This document shows, piece after piece, positions 1 through 9,832 of a stretch of DNA of 64,000 nucleotides. The position numbers were made by a program, and so were the translations under genes. A model generated the notes under the pieces. It was given only the letters and a program-made list of their open reading frames with translations. It did no database searches and had not been told where the DNA came from. Position 1 is the first letter of the stretch, and each line of letters starts with the position of its first letter. Source of the stretch: Nageia nagi (Eukaryota > Pinophyta); assembly GCA_050084985.1 (NCBI GenBank), contig JBITNC010000001.1:91140001-91204000 (forward strand), written 5' to 3'.

Positions 1-955
1 CTATAAGTTGTAGCATCAGCCAACTGTGAATCTGAGCTCAATGGTACAACAATTCCAAGAGAAACAGGTATTGTAGCATATCTACACTCCTCCATTCCAA
101 ACTTTTGTAAGATGTCTGATATATACTTAGATTGACTAAGATAAGTACAATCTTTGTGTTGGTATACTTGCATCCCAAGATAGTAATGCAATAGACCTAG
201 ATCAGTCATTTCAAATGTTGCCTTTAGTTTGGATATGCACTCTTGGATTATTTCAATATTGTTGCTTGTTATGAGAATATCATCCACATAAAGGAGAATT
301 AAGACCACGTCTTTTCCTTGATTGAGTACATAGAGATCTGAGTTAGAAAAGCACTTGGAAAAACCAATATCTGTAAAGAATCCTGAAATTTTCTTGTACC
401 ATGCTCTAGGTGCTTGTTTAAGTCCATACAAAGACTTCTTTAGTTTGCACACAAGAGACTCTTTTCCTTCTGGAATAAATCCTTCTGGTTGATTCATGTA
501 GATTTCTACATCCAAGTCACCATTGAGAAATGCACTCTTGACATCAAGTTGGAAAACTTTCCATCCTTGAACTACAGAAAGAGCAAGGATTATCCTAACA
601 GTAGGCATCTTGGCCACAGGAGCAAAGGTTTCCTCATAATCAATACTATATCTCTGAGCAAATCCTTTGGCCACTAACCTTGCTTTGTATTTTTCAACTT
701 CTCCATCAGAATTATACTTGACCTTGTATATCCATTTATTTCCAATCACATTTTTCTCATTGGGATAAGGAACCAAATCCCAAGTTTCATTTTTCATGAG
801 TGCCTCATACTCAACTTTCATAGCTTCCATCCAACACTCTTGCTTGGAAGCTTCTTTGAATGTTGATGGCTCATTCATATTATCAATTTTGGCAAATAAG
901 GATTTATTCAAGGTCATACTCCTTGTAATTCTCTGAGCTGGAGAATTTTGCTCTT
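1..955 (-). CDS. Copia reverse transcriptase (partial, open at window edge)
   Basis: Minus-strand translation gives a copia RT with no stop up to the left edge. After a linker ending in TRSMTLNKSLFAKI come KNETWDLVPYPNEKNVIGNK, the fingers segment with RLVAKGFAQRY, the palm motif FQLDVKSAFLNGDLDVEIYM with the first catalytic Asp, YGLKQAPRAWY, and LLYVDDILIT with the YVDD active-site Asp pair. The start of the C-terminal connection (DLGLLHYYLGMQ) is also present. The remaining RNase H would lie left of base 1. It would reverse-transcribe the element's RNA in virus-like particles. An in-frame TAA near 955 separates it from integrase, so pol is not one continuous frame. Confidence 0.9.
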
Positions 956-1995
956 ATGATGACTTCCCTACATGATCATTCAACCAGTTAGGTGCAGGCG
1001 TGGAATCATCTGAATCAGACACCTCAGCATGAGAAGTCGTATCCTCAGGAAGTTCATTGAACTTGACATCCCTAGAAACAAAGACTATTTTATGGGATGA
1101 GGAGTAGAGCCTGTAACCTCTATGCTAATTATCATACCCCACAAAGATGCATTTTTTTTATCTTTTATCTAGCTTCTTTCTTTTCTCTGAGGTAATGAAG
1201 GCAAATGCATCACATCCAAAGACCCTGAAGTGTGAGATGTTAGGTTTCTTTCCTATCCATGCTTCATACGGAGTTTTTCCTATAACTGCTTTAGTAGGAC
1301 ACCTATTTAGGGTGTGAATAGCAGTGTGAACAACTTCTCCCCATAAGAAACTAGGAAGGTTACCCAACATGCATCTTGCCATTTCCATAATGGTGCGATT
1401 CTTCCTTTCAGCAACTCCATTTTGCTGAGGGGTGTATGGGATTATGAATTACCGCTTGATCCCATGTTTAACATAATAGTCGTTAAACTCATTGCTATTA
1501 TACTCACCCCCATTATCAGATCTCAGCATTTTGATCTTGAAATTAGTTTAATTTTCAATAAGTGCCTTGAAGTCTTTAAATCGGTCAAAAGTTTGATCCT
1601 TGTGCTCAAGTAGATAACCAAATGTCATCCTACTGAAGTCATCAATGAAGGTCAGAACATAAGAAGCTCCCCTAGAGACTTAGTCTGAAATGGACCCATC
1701 AAATCTGAATGCACAAGCTGAAGAGGACAAGTAGCCCGAGTTGCCTTATCTTTTTCAAACTTTTGCCTATTCATCTTTCCTAGAATGCACCTTTCACAGA
1801 GACCAATTGTGGGTGAAATATTAGGTAAACCTTCCACAAGTGCTTAGTTTTCATATCTTGAATACTCTTATGGTTAAGGTGCCCTAATCGTTGATGCCAA
1901 ATATTACTATTTGAACAAATATTTGCAGCAAGACAAATCTTTGAAGGTACTTGATCCACAATATAAAGGTCATCCTTTACTGATCCTTTCATCAA
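956..1995 (-). pseudogene. Copia integrase, interrupted by stops and a frameshift
   Basis: The minus strand encodes the GAG-pre-integrase zinc region (IWHQRLGHLNHKS then CERCILGKM, the HHCC pattern) and an integrase core. The three acidic residues are visible: Asp in VHSDLMGPF, Asp in SDNGGEYNS, and Glu in QQNGVAERKNR. The C-terminal part includes LNRCPTKAVIGKTPYEAW and KKLDKR. The frame changes between about 1840 and 1780, and stops occur within the core and near 1123 and 955. The catalytic triad is therefore kept in sequence, but a full-length integrase could not be made without recoding. Confidence 0.88.
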
Positions 1996-2019
1996 GGTGG
2001 CAAGTCCTTTCTTAACACA

Positions 2020-3219
2020 CTAGGAGTGTGAGGTAAACTCAAATGAGCATCCTTTCCTTGTAATCTGAATTACGGAGATGAGATTTATCCTCAGTTTAGG
2101 TACATAAAAGACATTATCAAGAGTCTTTCCATGAATCTTCACACTCCTTATTCCATGAACATCAAAAACTATATTATCACCTATCACAACTGCATCCTTT
2201 TTGTACTTATGAAAGTTTTCAAACTTATCCTTTTCATAACACATGTGATTAGTGCATCCTGAATCAACAATCCAATCATTTGAAATAGTTTGAGTCATTG
2301 AGTAGTAGGCAATAGTAGCAGTATGCTTGTTCTTCTTTTTATTATTGAAATTTCTCACATTTGCATTTCCTTTGCCTTTTTGAGCAAATTTCTTTTTGCG
2401 ATAATCATACTCTTTGTGCCCAAAGATGCCACAAAAGTTACAATTTCCATCAAACTTTTCCTGCGGTGTTGGTTTGCTTGATCCAGCTTTGTCATTCCTT
2501 TGCTTGAAGTTGTTGTGCTTCCTGATAGTAGATGAGGATTTGTTATCTTTGAATTTATAATGTTTGAACATCTTCTTGAAAGGAGTTTTGGTTGCTCCTA
2601 GAGCAATGCTATTATCCTTTGGAGAAATGTTCAACATTTTCTTGTTCAAAGTTTCCTCATGCTTCAGAAGGAGTCTAGAAAGGTTGTCAAGAGAGATAAC
2701 ATCTTCTTCATCATCGAGCCTAGTCTCCATAACTGTGATAAAGTTACTGAACTTTATAGAGAGGCTTTGAAGAATAATGAAGACCGTGAACTCATCATTG
2801 ATCCAATTGCACCCATAGCCAACCAGTTGTGTCCTGAGGTCAATGATTTTGTTCAAGTAGATTAAGGCACTTTCATCTTCTCCTTGATGATATTGCAACA
2901 ACTTTTGTAGAATGGTGAACCTTCTTGAAAATTTGGACCCAAGGTAAATTTTCTTTAGTCTATCCCAAGCTTCTTTTGCTGATGTCGAGGAAGAAATCAT
3001 GAGAAGGATGTCATCTGAAACTGCACGATAGATCATTGAGGTTGCTAACTCATTCTTTGAGTTGTAAATTTCAAGGGCCTTCTCATCTGTAGGAGCAACT
3101 AGATCTTCATTTATTGTCTGCCATAGCTTCCTTGCCTGTAATTCAACTCTCATATGAGGTTCCCATATGCCGAAGTTGGAACCGTCAAGTATGTGCTTGG
3201 GTATGAAGGTTTCAACCAT
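2020..3219 (-). CDS. Copia Gag-protease polyprotein (400 aa, open)
   Basis: One open minus-strand frame. I prefer the Met at 3219 (MVETFIPKHILDGSNFGIW) over the ORF start at 3273 because element B aligns from the equivalent ATG. It carries the copia Gag core (WDRLKKIYLGSKFSRRFTIL, around residues 85-105), a basic C-terminal region, and a zinc knuckle CNFCGIFGHKEYDYRKKK in which the expected last Cys is Tyr. The retropepsin motif DWIVDSGCTNHMC has the catalytic Asp in DSG. The frame stops at 2020, just before the pre-integrase domain, at a position where intact copia polyproteins usually continue. Gag would form the particle; protease would process the polyprotein. Confidence 0.9.
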   Translation of the reverse strand: MVETFIPKHILDGSNFGIWEPHMRVELQARKLWQTINEDLVAPTDEKALEIYNSKNELATSMIYRAVSDDILLMISSSTSAKEAWDRLKKIYLGSKFSRRFTILQKLLQYHQGEDESALIYLNKIIDLRTQLVGYGCNWINDEFTVFIILQSLSIKFSNFITVMETRLDDEEDVISLDNLSRLLLKHEETLNKKMLNISPKDNSIALGATKTPFKKMFKHYKFKDNKSSSTIRKHNNFKQRNDKAGSSKPTPQEKFDGNCNFCGIFGHKEYDYRKKKFAQKGKGNANVRNFNNKKKNKHTATIAYYSMTQTISNDWIVDSGCTNHMCYEKDKFENFHKYKKDAVVIGDNIVFDVHGIRSVKIHGKTLDNVFYVPKLRINLISVIQITRKGCSFEFTSHS

Positions 3220-6200
3220 TGTTTGTACAAAAATAAATATGCAATAAGAATGCAAATTTTTACAAGTTTCCATCTATACAAATCAAACATAAGTAAACAT
3301 GTCCCACATGTGCAAACTTATAACCACGATCCGTAGAGGAATAAAGTTGGGGTTATTTTCTTGTATAGAATTAGGCCTTCACCTGGATGCCCACAAGGTG
3401 GAGCCCAGGTACTACCAGTCAACCAGTTCACCTTGGTCAGTAATATACTCTCACAAGGAGAAGTACCAACTATTTTCCAAGGATCCGATGTATCTTGGAT
3501 TAGCCATTTTAATTATCTTGATTAAGGTTTTCAATTTTCCTCCTAGGTTATCAGGATAATCCTTGAATGGACGTGCAGACATGTGGTATCACTACACACA
3601 TACCTGTCCACCTACTAGAGTTATGTCTAATCCAACAGAGGTCTTAGGGGCAATTAAGATGGACTTACCACCACTTGGGTCTTCGGACTAAAAGGGCTCC
3701 AGTCTGCCCTGTCCTCACCTTGTGGCTCCCCAAACAAGTCATGTTGTGGAAGAATACGTGCAGATGTGTTCATTTTAGGGGTTACTTTCAATATTTACAT
3801 TTTTGCAAGTATAAGCAAATTGTGCAAAAATATAAAGTAATGTAAAATTGCATCATCCACACGAGCTTGAAAAACCTTAAAAAGTCCAATGGGTTTTGTA
3901 CTAACCCCTAAAGGACTTTTACATTTTGTATATTTTGCTCAATTTATTCAAGCACTTAATGAATTGAAAAGAACTAAGTCCTACTTAGTATTTAATTCAT
4001 AACATGCAGTATTCGATGACTTAAAAAAATTTAAGTAATCATGCATCATGCATTATTTAACTTAAAAATTTAAGTCCTAAGCATGTTTTATTCTTAAAAC
4101 AAGATAAAGATACATGCATCATAAGTCTAGCATGCAATATCTAGATAAGGTTTACAAGATAAAGAGACATGCATCATAAGTCTAGCATGCAAGATCTAGA
4201 TAAGGTTTACAAGATAAAGAGACATGCATCACAAGTCTAGCATGCAAGATCTAGATAAAATTTAAGTAAAAATTATACCAATTCCCCCCTTTTCACTTAA
4301 AGTTTTATCCCTAAAAAATTGTATGCTAAGACTTGTCTTATAAGTATGCATTTTAAGTAGAAAATTTTCCCTTATTTACTTAAAAAATAGCATGCTTAGA
4401 CTAAATTACTATGCTTAGAAAAAAATGCTAAGAGGTTAGCATTAAAAAATTGCATGTGCACCTTAGTATTTTAAATATGCAATTTTGAGTAGAATATTAG
4501 AAATATTCTAAATACTCCTAAGTGCATTTAATGGGAGCAATTGACTTGTAAGCAAGTAAGTAAAAAAATTAAATGCCTAAGAAGTATATGTGTGCAAGTT
4601 GTAATAGGAGACCCATACCCCTATTTTTAATGCTTCTTCTACCTTAAGCACTAAAAAATACTCTAAGTCAATAAATAATTAAATGCTTTGTAATTTTAAA
4701 ATATGACCCCCCCCTTTTTCTTCCACCAAGAAAAGCATATATTGCTTTTGGAAGAGCAAAAATGCAAGTAGTCAACTAAACAAATTTAATGTATTTAAGT
4801 GCATTAAAGTGACTAAGAAGACTTGCAAGAAGTTGGCAGCCATCAACCTTGACCGTGGGAAGGAGGAGGACCTTCATGGAGGCACTATAGGACAGCCTAT
4901 GGAGGTGATGGTGGCCAAGCTTAGAAGAAGACTTGATGGTGAGGGAGGAGGAGAGGAAGCGCTGTGTCTCTGCAAGCTGGTGAGGGGGCTACGGTAGGGA
5001 GACCACTGTTTTCGTGTGGAGGGAGAGAGCGTAGCTGATGCACGTGAGGAGGGTGGTGTTGTGAGCGAAAATGAGTACTGACTGTCTCCCATTACCAATT
5101 ATCTGGTTTTACAGAGCCAATTTCATCTATAGAATCTGAGTTGGGGGCATCTCTCGTGTGTTTCAAAGATCATGGAGAAAGGCTACCGACGAGGGAGGAG
5201 GAGCACTGAGATGAGGAGGGAGAAAGGTTGCCAGCGAGGGATGAGGCACTGTTGACGTGTGCGAGGAGGAGACATAGTCCTGTAATCCATGAAACTCTAT
5301 CTGCTTCATGCATCTTATCAAACAATTCGAGTATCACTCCATTTTATGCATATCCTGAGATCATTGCAGTCCACGCAACACAGTCTGGAGGCCACCGGTG
5401 AGAGGAGGCAGTCGTGTGTTCAACATTTCCTGCACTTCGTACGTGTGAGAGAGTTGTTTTCTCAAGCAAGGGCATCATCTATGGAAACTGAACGTGAGCA
5501 TGCGCATCGTCTATGGCAACAACATTGTCAAGCAATTCGTAAGTGTGCATTTTTGTCAAACAATGTCATGTGGCTTCCACATTTTGCACACAGGCCAGGG
5601 AGTGCAGTAGGTTAGGGCAGGGCCACGGTAATGGCAACGGTGCTCATACGACTTTAAACTTTGTAAAAAACAATATTTCGCCCCTCGTCATTTCATCTCC
5701 TTCCGATTGCTATTATCCACAGCTTGCTTTCGTGGATTTTGTCAAACAATTCACGACCTACTCTCTAATGTTTACAAAGTTAATATTGTATTCCTCCCAA
5801 TAATAACAATAATAATTTTTACATGGTGTTTAACTATTTTGTAAACTTTATTATTTTTCCCCCCCCAAAAATTTATAATTTTTGAAAAATATATTGTAAA
5901 TATTTCAAAAAACTTGTAAATAAAGTCCTCCACTTTATTTCAACAATAACATATGTAAAAAATTGCACCTTCCTCTTTTTTTTTGATATTTTTCACAAAA
6001 GACTATTGTAAAAAAAAAAAATTCAATAAGATGCTATCATAATATATTTTTGCTCACAAAAAAGGCATTTTCTTTGTACATTAAAAATAGATTACTAACA
6101 TAAAATATTGTTAGTAAGAAGAGAGTAGCAAAAATATATTATGGTATTTGAAGTTATTTTTGCTAAGACATTGAGCTAGCATAATCATACAAAAAATTAG

Positions 6201-6343
6201 TATCATAATGAACTTAGTTAAAGAAGGATAGAAGGTTATACCTTTGCAAACCTTTTACCTCACAATGAAGATTAGGATTAAGATCTCCAAATTTGAGAAG
6301 GATGAAGAACCTCCAAAATGTAGAAGAAGAGCTTCCACACCAA
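3220..6343 (-). other. Long 5' leader of copia element A
   Basis: About 3.1 kb lies between the primer binding site and gag, unusually long for a copia element. Both ends align by eye with the leader of element B (for example GACTTGTTTGGGGAGCC and GGTGAGGACAG, on the minus strand here). The central GC-richer segment at about 4805-5640, with repeated GAGGAGGAG-type runs, does not visibly match the corresponding part of B. Several short open frames in this segment look like chance frames. Confidence 0.7.
4100..4264. repeat. Three tandem copies of a 55 bp unit
   Basis: Units begin at 4100, 4155 and 4210 with CAAGATAAAGA and share ACATGCATCA and AAGTCTAGCATGCAA, with a few substitutions. They lie in the copia A leader. 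No equivalent triplication is seen in the leader of element B. Confidence 0.9.
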
Positions 6344-6356
6344 GCTCTAGATACCA
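6344..6356 (-). promoter_or_regulatory. Primer binding site of copia A
   Basis: Minus strand reads TGGTATCTAGAGC, two bases after the LTR end. This resembles the initiator-Met tRNA primer site of plant copia elements (TGGTATCAGAGC) with one extra base, and the two-base spacer is the same as in element B. Confidence 0.75.
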
Positions 6357-6358
6357 AT

Positions 6359-6859
6359 TGAGAGAATTAGCACTACTCTAATTCCCAAGGTCCAAGACTA
6401 TAGAAAGCTCAATCACATTCAACATACAACATCTACAAGCTACTAACACATTCACACAATATGACACCAATATAATGTGGTTCCTCCCTCCTTGGGAGTA
6501 CATCCACAACTAGTTCTCTATTCTCAATCTATGCACCTCTTACTACAATTCTCTTCCTCTCCTACACAACCTAGTAGAGTAATCTTACTCCAAAACTTAG
6601 ATGTGTTTACAAGAGGAGAGGCCCTCTATTTATAGCTTGAGAGCACCTCCCTAACCTCCCTTTAACCCAAGGGTAAGGTTAGGGTTACAATAAATGTGTG
6701 ACCTAACTTTAACCTACCAACTAACCCCATGGTTAGGTCAAAGTCCACACATAATAAAGAATTCAGTTAATCCCTTAAGGTATCTACATATCCTTTAAGT
6801 GATTAATTGAACTTACAAGGAGTTTAGATATTCACAATATTTCATTACAAATTCTAACA
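6359..6859 (-). repeat. 5' LTR of copia A (about 501 bp)
   Basis: On the minus strand it begins TGTTAGAATTTGTAATG and ends CTCTCA, giving TG...CA ends next to the primer binding site. A TATA-like CTATAAATAG lies on the minus strand near 6627-6640. The beginning is similar to, but clearly diverged from, the LTRs of B and C (TGTTGGAATGTATAATG). The partner LTR is outside the window. Confidence 0.8.
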
Positions 6860-6860
6860 A

Positions 6861-7067
6861 GTGTTCCATCAAAGAACAAAACATGTAGAAATCCATGCCC
6901 ATTTTATTAGGGAGAAGGTTCTTGATAGCATCATGCACCTAGAGTATTATCCATCCACCTTAAACTCCATTGATTTGTTCACCAAGCCCCTCCTAGAAGC
7001 TTAATTTTGTAAGCTTAGGGATGCTATCAGGTTGGTGAAGTTGCCATCAAGGGGGAGTGAAGTTTGA
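6861..7067 (+). pseudogene. Copia pol C-terminus (RNase H end) of element C
   Basis: The translation matches element B's pol end: a segment like VFHQRTKHVEI, then HFIREKVLD, then LFTKPL and finally LVKLPSRGSEV and a stop at 7065-7067. One in-frame stop (LLEA*FCKLRD) is present. The N-terminal remainder was separated by insertion of element A. Confidence 0.85.
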
Positions 7068-7213
7068 ATTCTTATGTTGAATTCATGTTTGTGATGACAA
7101 CTTCACCCTTAAGAGAATTTTATGCTGTATAGTGTTGATTTTGTTGTACACCTTCATGGTAAGTTTGCTTTGCATGAGAAACTTGTACAAAATTTTAAAG
7201 CAAAAAGATTGAC

Positions 7214-7541
7214 CAATCTAGCATTATTTAGTTATCCATATGTGACGAACTCTTATATGTCTTTTGGCACTATTCAGTTATCCATATGTGAGGAACTCGT
7301 ATGTGCATACTCTATTTTTGGTCAATCTAGCACTGTTCAATTATCCATGTGTGAGGAACTCTTATGTGTCTTTTGGCACTATTCAGTTATCCATATGTAA
7401 GGAACTCGTATGTGCATACTCTATTTTTGGTCAATCTAGCACTATTCAGTTATCCATGTGTGAGGAACTCTTATGTGTCTTTTGGCACTATTCAATTATC
7501 CATATATGAGCAACTCGTATGTGCATGCTCTATTTTGTAAT
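7214..7541 (+). repeat. Three tandem 109 bp units in the 3' UTR of copia C
   Basis: Units start at 7214, 7323 and 7432 (CAATCTAGCA...). Each contains two related half-units built around CAGTTATCCATATGTGAGGA. Element B has a single unit at about 51811-51915, so the array is an expansion within C or a contraction in B. Confidence 0.88.
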
Positions 7542-7992
7542 GATAATCAACACATATTTTATATACAACAGATGACTATACGTTTTTAGCATGGCATCTT
7601 CATGATGATTTATAGTGCACCATTGATCAGTTCATGATGGCATTTGTGTGATTCATCTATCCTTGTTGATATGAATATGATGCATCTAACTGATCTTGTT
7701 ACTTGAGCTGCTTATGACTTGTAGGTTCCTTTGAGATTACAGGTTACTTACCTTAGGTATGCAGGCTCTTGGAGACTCTTCATGACTTCCAATTGGATGA
7801 CTACTTCATGTACATTGAAACCGATTGTGGTTAATGATTGTATTTGGCAAAGTTGTGAGTCTCAAACTAGATCTTTCTTTCTTACTTCACAAATATGTAA
7901 AAAGTTCTCATCTCCATTGTATCTATTTGGAGGAGAACTCTCTTACTTTCCCTTCTTCTTCTCTCTTACTTGCTCTATCCCTATATTGCATT

Positions 7993-8001
7993 AAGGGGGA
8001 G
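7993..8001 (+). promoter_or_regulatory. Polypurine tract of copia C
   Basis: AAGGGGGAG lies directly against the LTR start TGTTGG at 8002. The same tract precedes the 3' LTR of element B. It would prime plus-strand DNA synthesis. Confidence 0.85.
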
Positions 8002-8496
8002 TGTTGGAATGTATAATGCATTATTGTAAAGGTTTGTATGAAATCTTTTATATAAGTTCATTAATACTTGAGGGTATCATTTGATACCTTAAGTATTTAA
8101 GTGAATATGATAATGTAACTTGTCCTACACTCCATGTCATGAGCATGCCCCTTGGGTAAAAAGATGTGCATGTCATGCTTTTGTACATTGGATAAAAGGG
8201 TGATCCAAAGAGGGATTTTGGCCTATAAATAGAAGGCTCCATCTTTGTGATTACAAACCAATTATGGAGTAAAGTTATGCTATAGGATAGAATGTGTAGG
8301 AGTTGAGATTAGGAGGATTGTAAGAGAGTTGTATTTATGATTGAAGTAAAGATCTAGTTAGTGGATGTACTCCTAGTTGGAGGAACCACTTACATCTTAT
8401 GTTGTGAGATTGCTTTATGAGTTTGTTATATGTAATTGTGAGCTTTTGTGTGATCTTGGTTTATTAGGAATTATCTTGTTAGTGTTAGTTCCTTCA
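8002..8496 (+). repeat. 3' LTR of copia C (495 bp)
   Basis: It begins TGTTGGAATGTATAATGC and ends CCTTCA. It matches the LTRs of element B along most of its length, with more difference in the last 120 bases. A TATA box, CCTATAAATAG, is at 8222-8232. Confidence 0.88.
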
Positions 8497-8959
8497 ATTA
8501 GAGCTAAAAGCATTGGAATCTTGAGAAATAATCTACAAATTAAGAGGAATATGACCATGATGGGAGGATCTGATGAAGTATGCTCTAGATTGTAAGCTTA
8601 ATATTTTCCTTCTTCCTTACAATTATTTTATGGTTATATTTAAGGATGTGAAGGAATGGGATAGGGTAGTGGAGAATAAAGGATCTTATTTTTATGGTTA
8701 TACTTTTTATTGGTCTTTTGATTTCAACCCCTTTTCTAAATAGATCTCTATTCTTCTTTTTATAGTGAATTTGTATGCCTTACATGCTGAGTTTTAGAGC
8801 TAGAAATCCATTACAAAAATCAAATATACCATTGGTATTTTCCTAAGCTCTAATTACCATACTTTTGAAAATGTAAAGAGAAAATGAGACCTATAAAAGG
8901 TGAGATTTATAGTATAAATGAATAAATTGAAGCCTTGCCATCAGTTTATTACTCTTACC
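8497..8959. other. No recognised gene
   Basis: AT-rich sequence right of the copia C LTR. I see no coding similarity or repeat structure apart from the likely start of the decayed LINE-type frame described next. Confidence 0.5.
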
Positions 8960-9604
8960 TAGAATGGGTGAAAGTGGAACTAGAGCATTGAGTATGAGAA
9001 TTTCTCTCTAAGATGTTATCTCTATCAAAAAATAGGCCACATGAAGAGGAACTGTCCATTGAGAAAATATCATAAGTCTATCTCAGTTGCATCTTCATAG
9101 ATGGATTCCTTTGAATCCCTTCTAAATGATTACAGTTTGGATGGAGATTATCAAGAGGTGGATCAGTTCCTAGATTTCCACAAAAGCCAAGATTGCAAAG
9201 AAGATAAGAATGAATGCCCCCATAATGGAGTGGGCTTATCAAATGGACATTAAGTTGAAAGTGGACAACTTACAAAAGGATCCCCCTTTTATAAATTTGA
9301 GAAAGGATATTATGTGAATGGGGAGCAAATATTAATCAATAAGCCTCCAACAGAACATAAGACTACCATAATAGAGAAGAACTTTGAAAATAAAAACTCC
9401 AAAGTATCTCTCTTTGGATCTTTGAAGGAAATGACTATGAAAAAATCATCTAAATATTTAAATATTATAGGCAAAAACTTAACAACAAACTACAAAGCTT
9501 TAACAGAAGATGTTGAGGAAGGAACTCATAGATATTATTTGAGAATATTGAATTATAATAATGCATTTTCAAACTTAGAAAAATATATTGAGAAAACTAC
9601 ATGA
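8960..9604 (+). pseudogene. Decayed LINE ORF1-like reading frame with zinc knuckle
   Basis: One + strand frame encodes YENFSLRCYLYQKIGHMKRN followed by C and P from about 8990 to 9057. This is the zf-CCHC pattern of plant LINE ORF1 proteins with the second Cys replaced by Tyr. A TAG follows at about 9099-9101. The same frame then continues through an acidic, Asn-rich segment (MDSFESLLNDYSLDGDYQEV), another stop near 9252, and an open stretch to the stop ending at 9604. ORF1 proteins bind LINE RNA. The downstream part is not recognised. No ORF2 is found next to it, so this is a fragment, perhaps the target into which element C inserted. Confidence 0.45.
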
Positions 9605-9723
9605 GCTATGGAGACCGTATTTAGCTACGATAACCATAGTAATTGTAGTTTGGATGTATAATCTTGATGTATGAGTTTGATATAGTTGGTTGATGGGTAG
9701 TCATTAATAGGATATATATTATA

Positions 9724-9832
<109 letters not shown>

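Larger units (their letters stand above)
1..6859 (-). mobile_element. Ty1-copia LTR retrotransposon A, 3' part beyond the window
   Basis: Read on the minus strand, the element runs from a 5' LTR (6859-6359) through a primer binding site, a leader of about 3.1 kb, gag-protease, integrase and reverse transcriptase, and leaves the window inside RT/RNase H at base 1. The order protease, integrase, RT is diagnostic of Ty1-copia. It is related to element B at 44.8-52.9 kb: protein sequence, leader flanks and LTR ends can be aligned by eye. It lies inside the 3' region of a third related element, C, whose coding sequence resumes at 6861 on the + strand. A few stops and a frameshift break integrase, but gag-protease is one open frame and RT is open from about 955 to the window edge, so A looks less decayed than B. 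Confidence 0.93.
6860..8496 (+). mobile_element. 3' end of Ty1-copia element C, split by element A
   Basis: Immediately right of A's LTR the + strand resumes inside a copia RNase H C-terminus closely matching element B from about 51456. It then has a 3' UTR, a polypurine tract and an LTR. The 5' part of C must lie left of the window beyond the rest of A. The base run after the LTR, ATTAG at 8497-8501, would be its target duplication, but the partner is not visible. Confidence 0.85.

Noticed and set aside
2564-2865. + strand open frames within copia A gag
   Set aside because: They are antisense shadows of the gag-protease frame, as is the minus-strand frame at 48193-48774 within copia B gag.
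7122-7509. Overlapping open frames of 80-92 codons with repeated peptide units
   Set aside because: They are produced by the 109 bp tandem repeat in the copia C 3' UTR, not by a gene.
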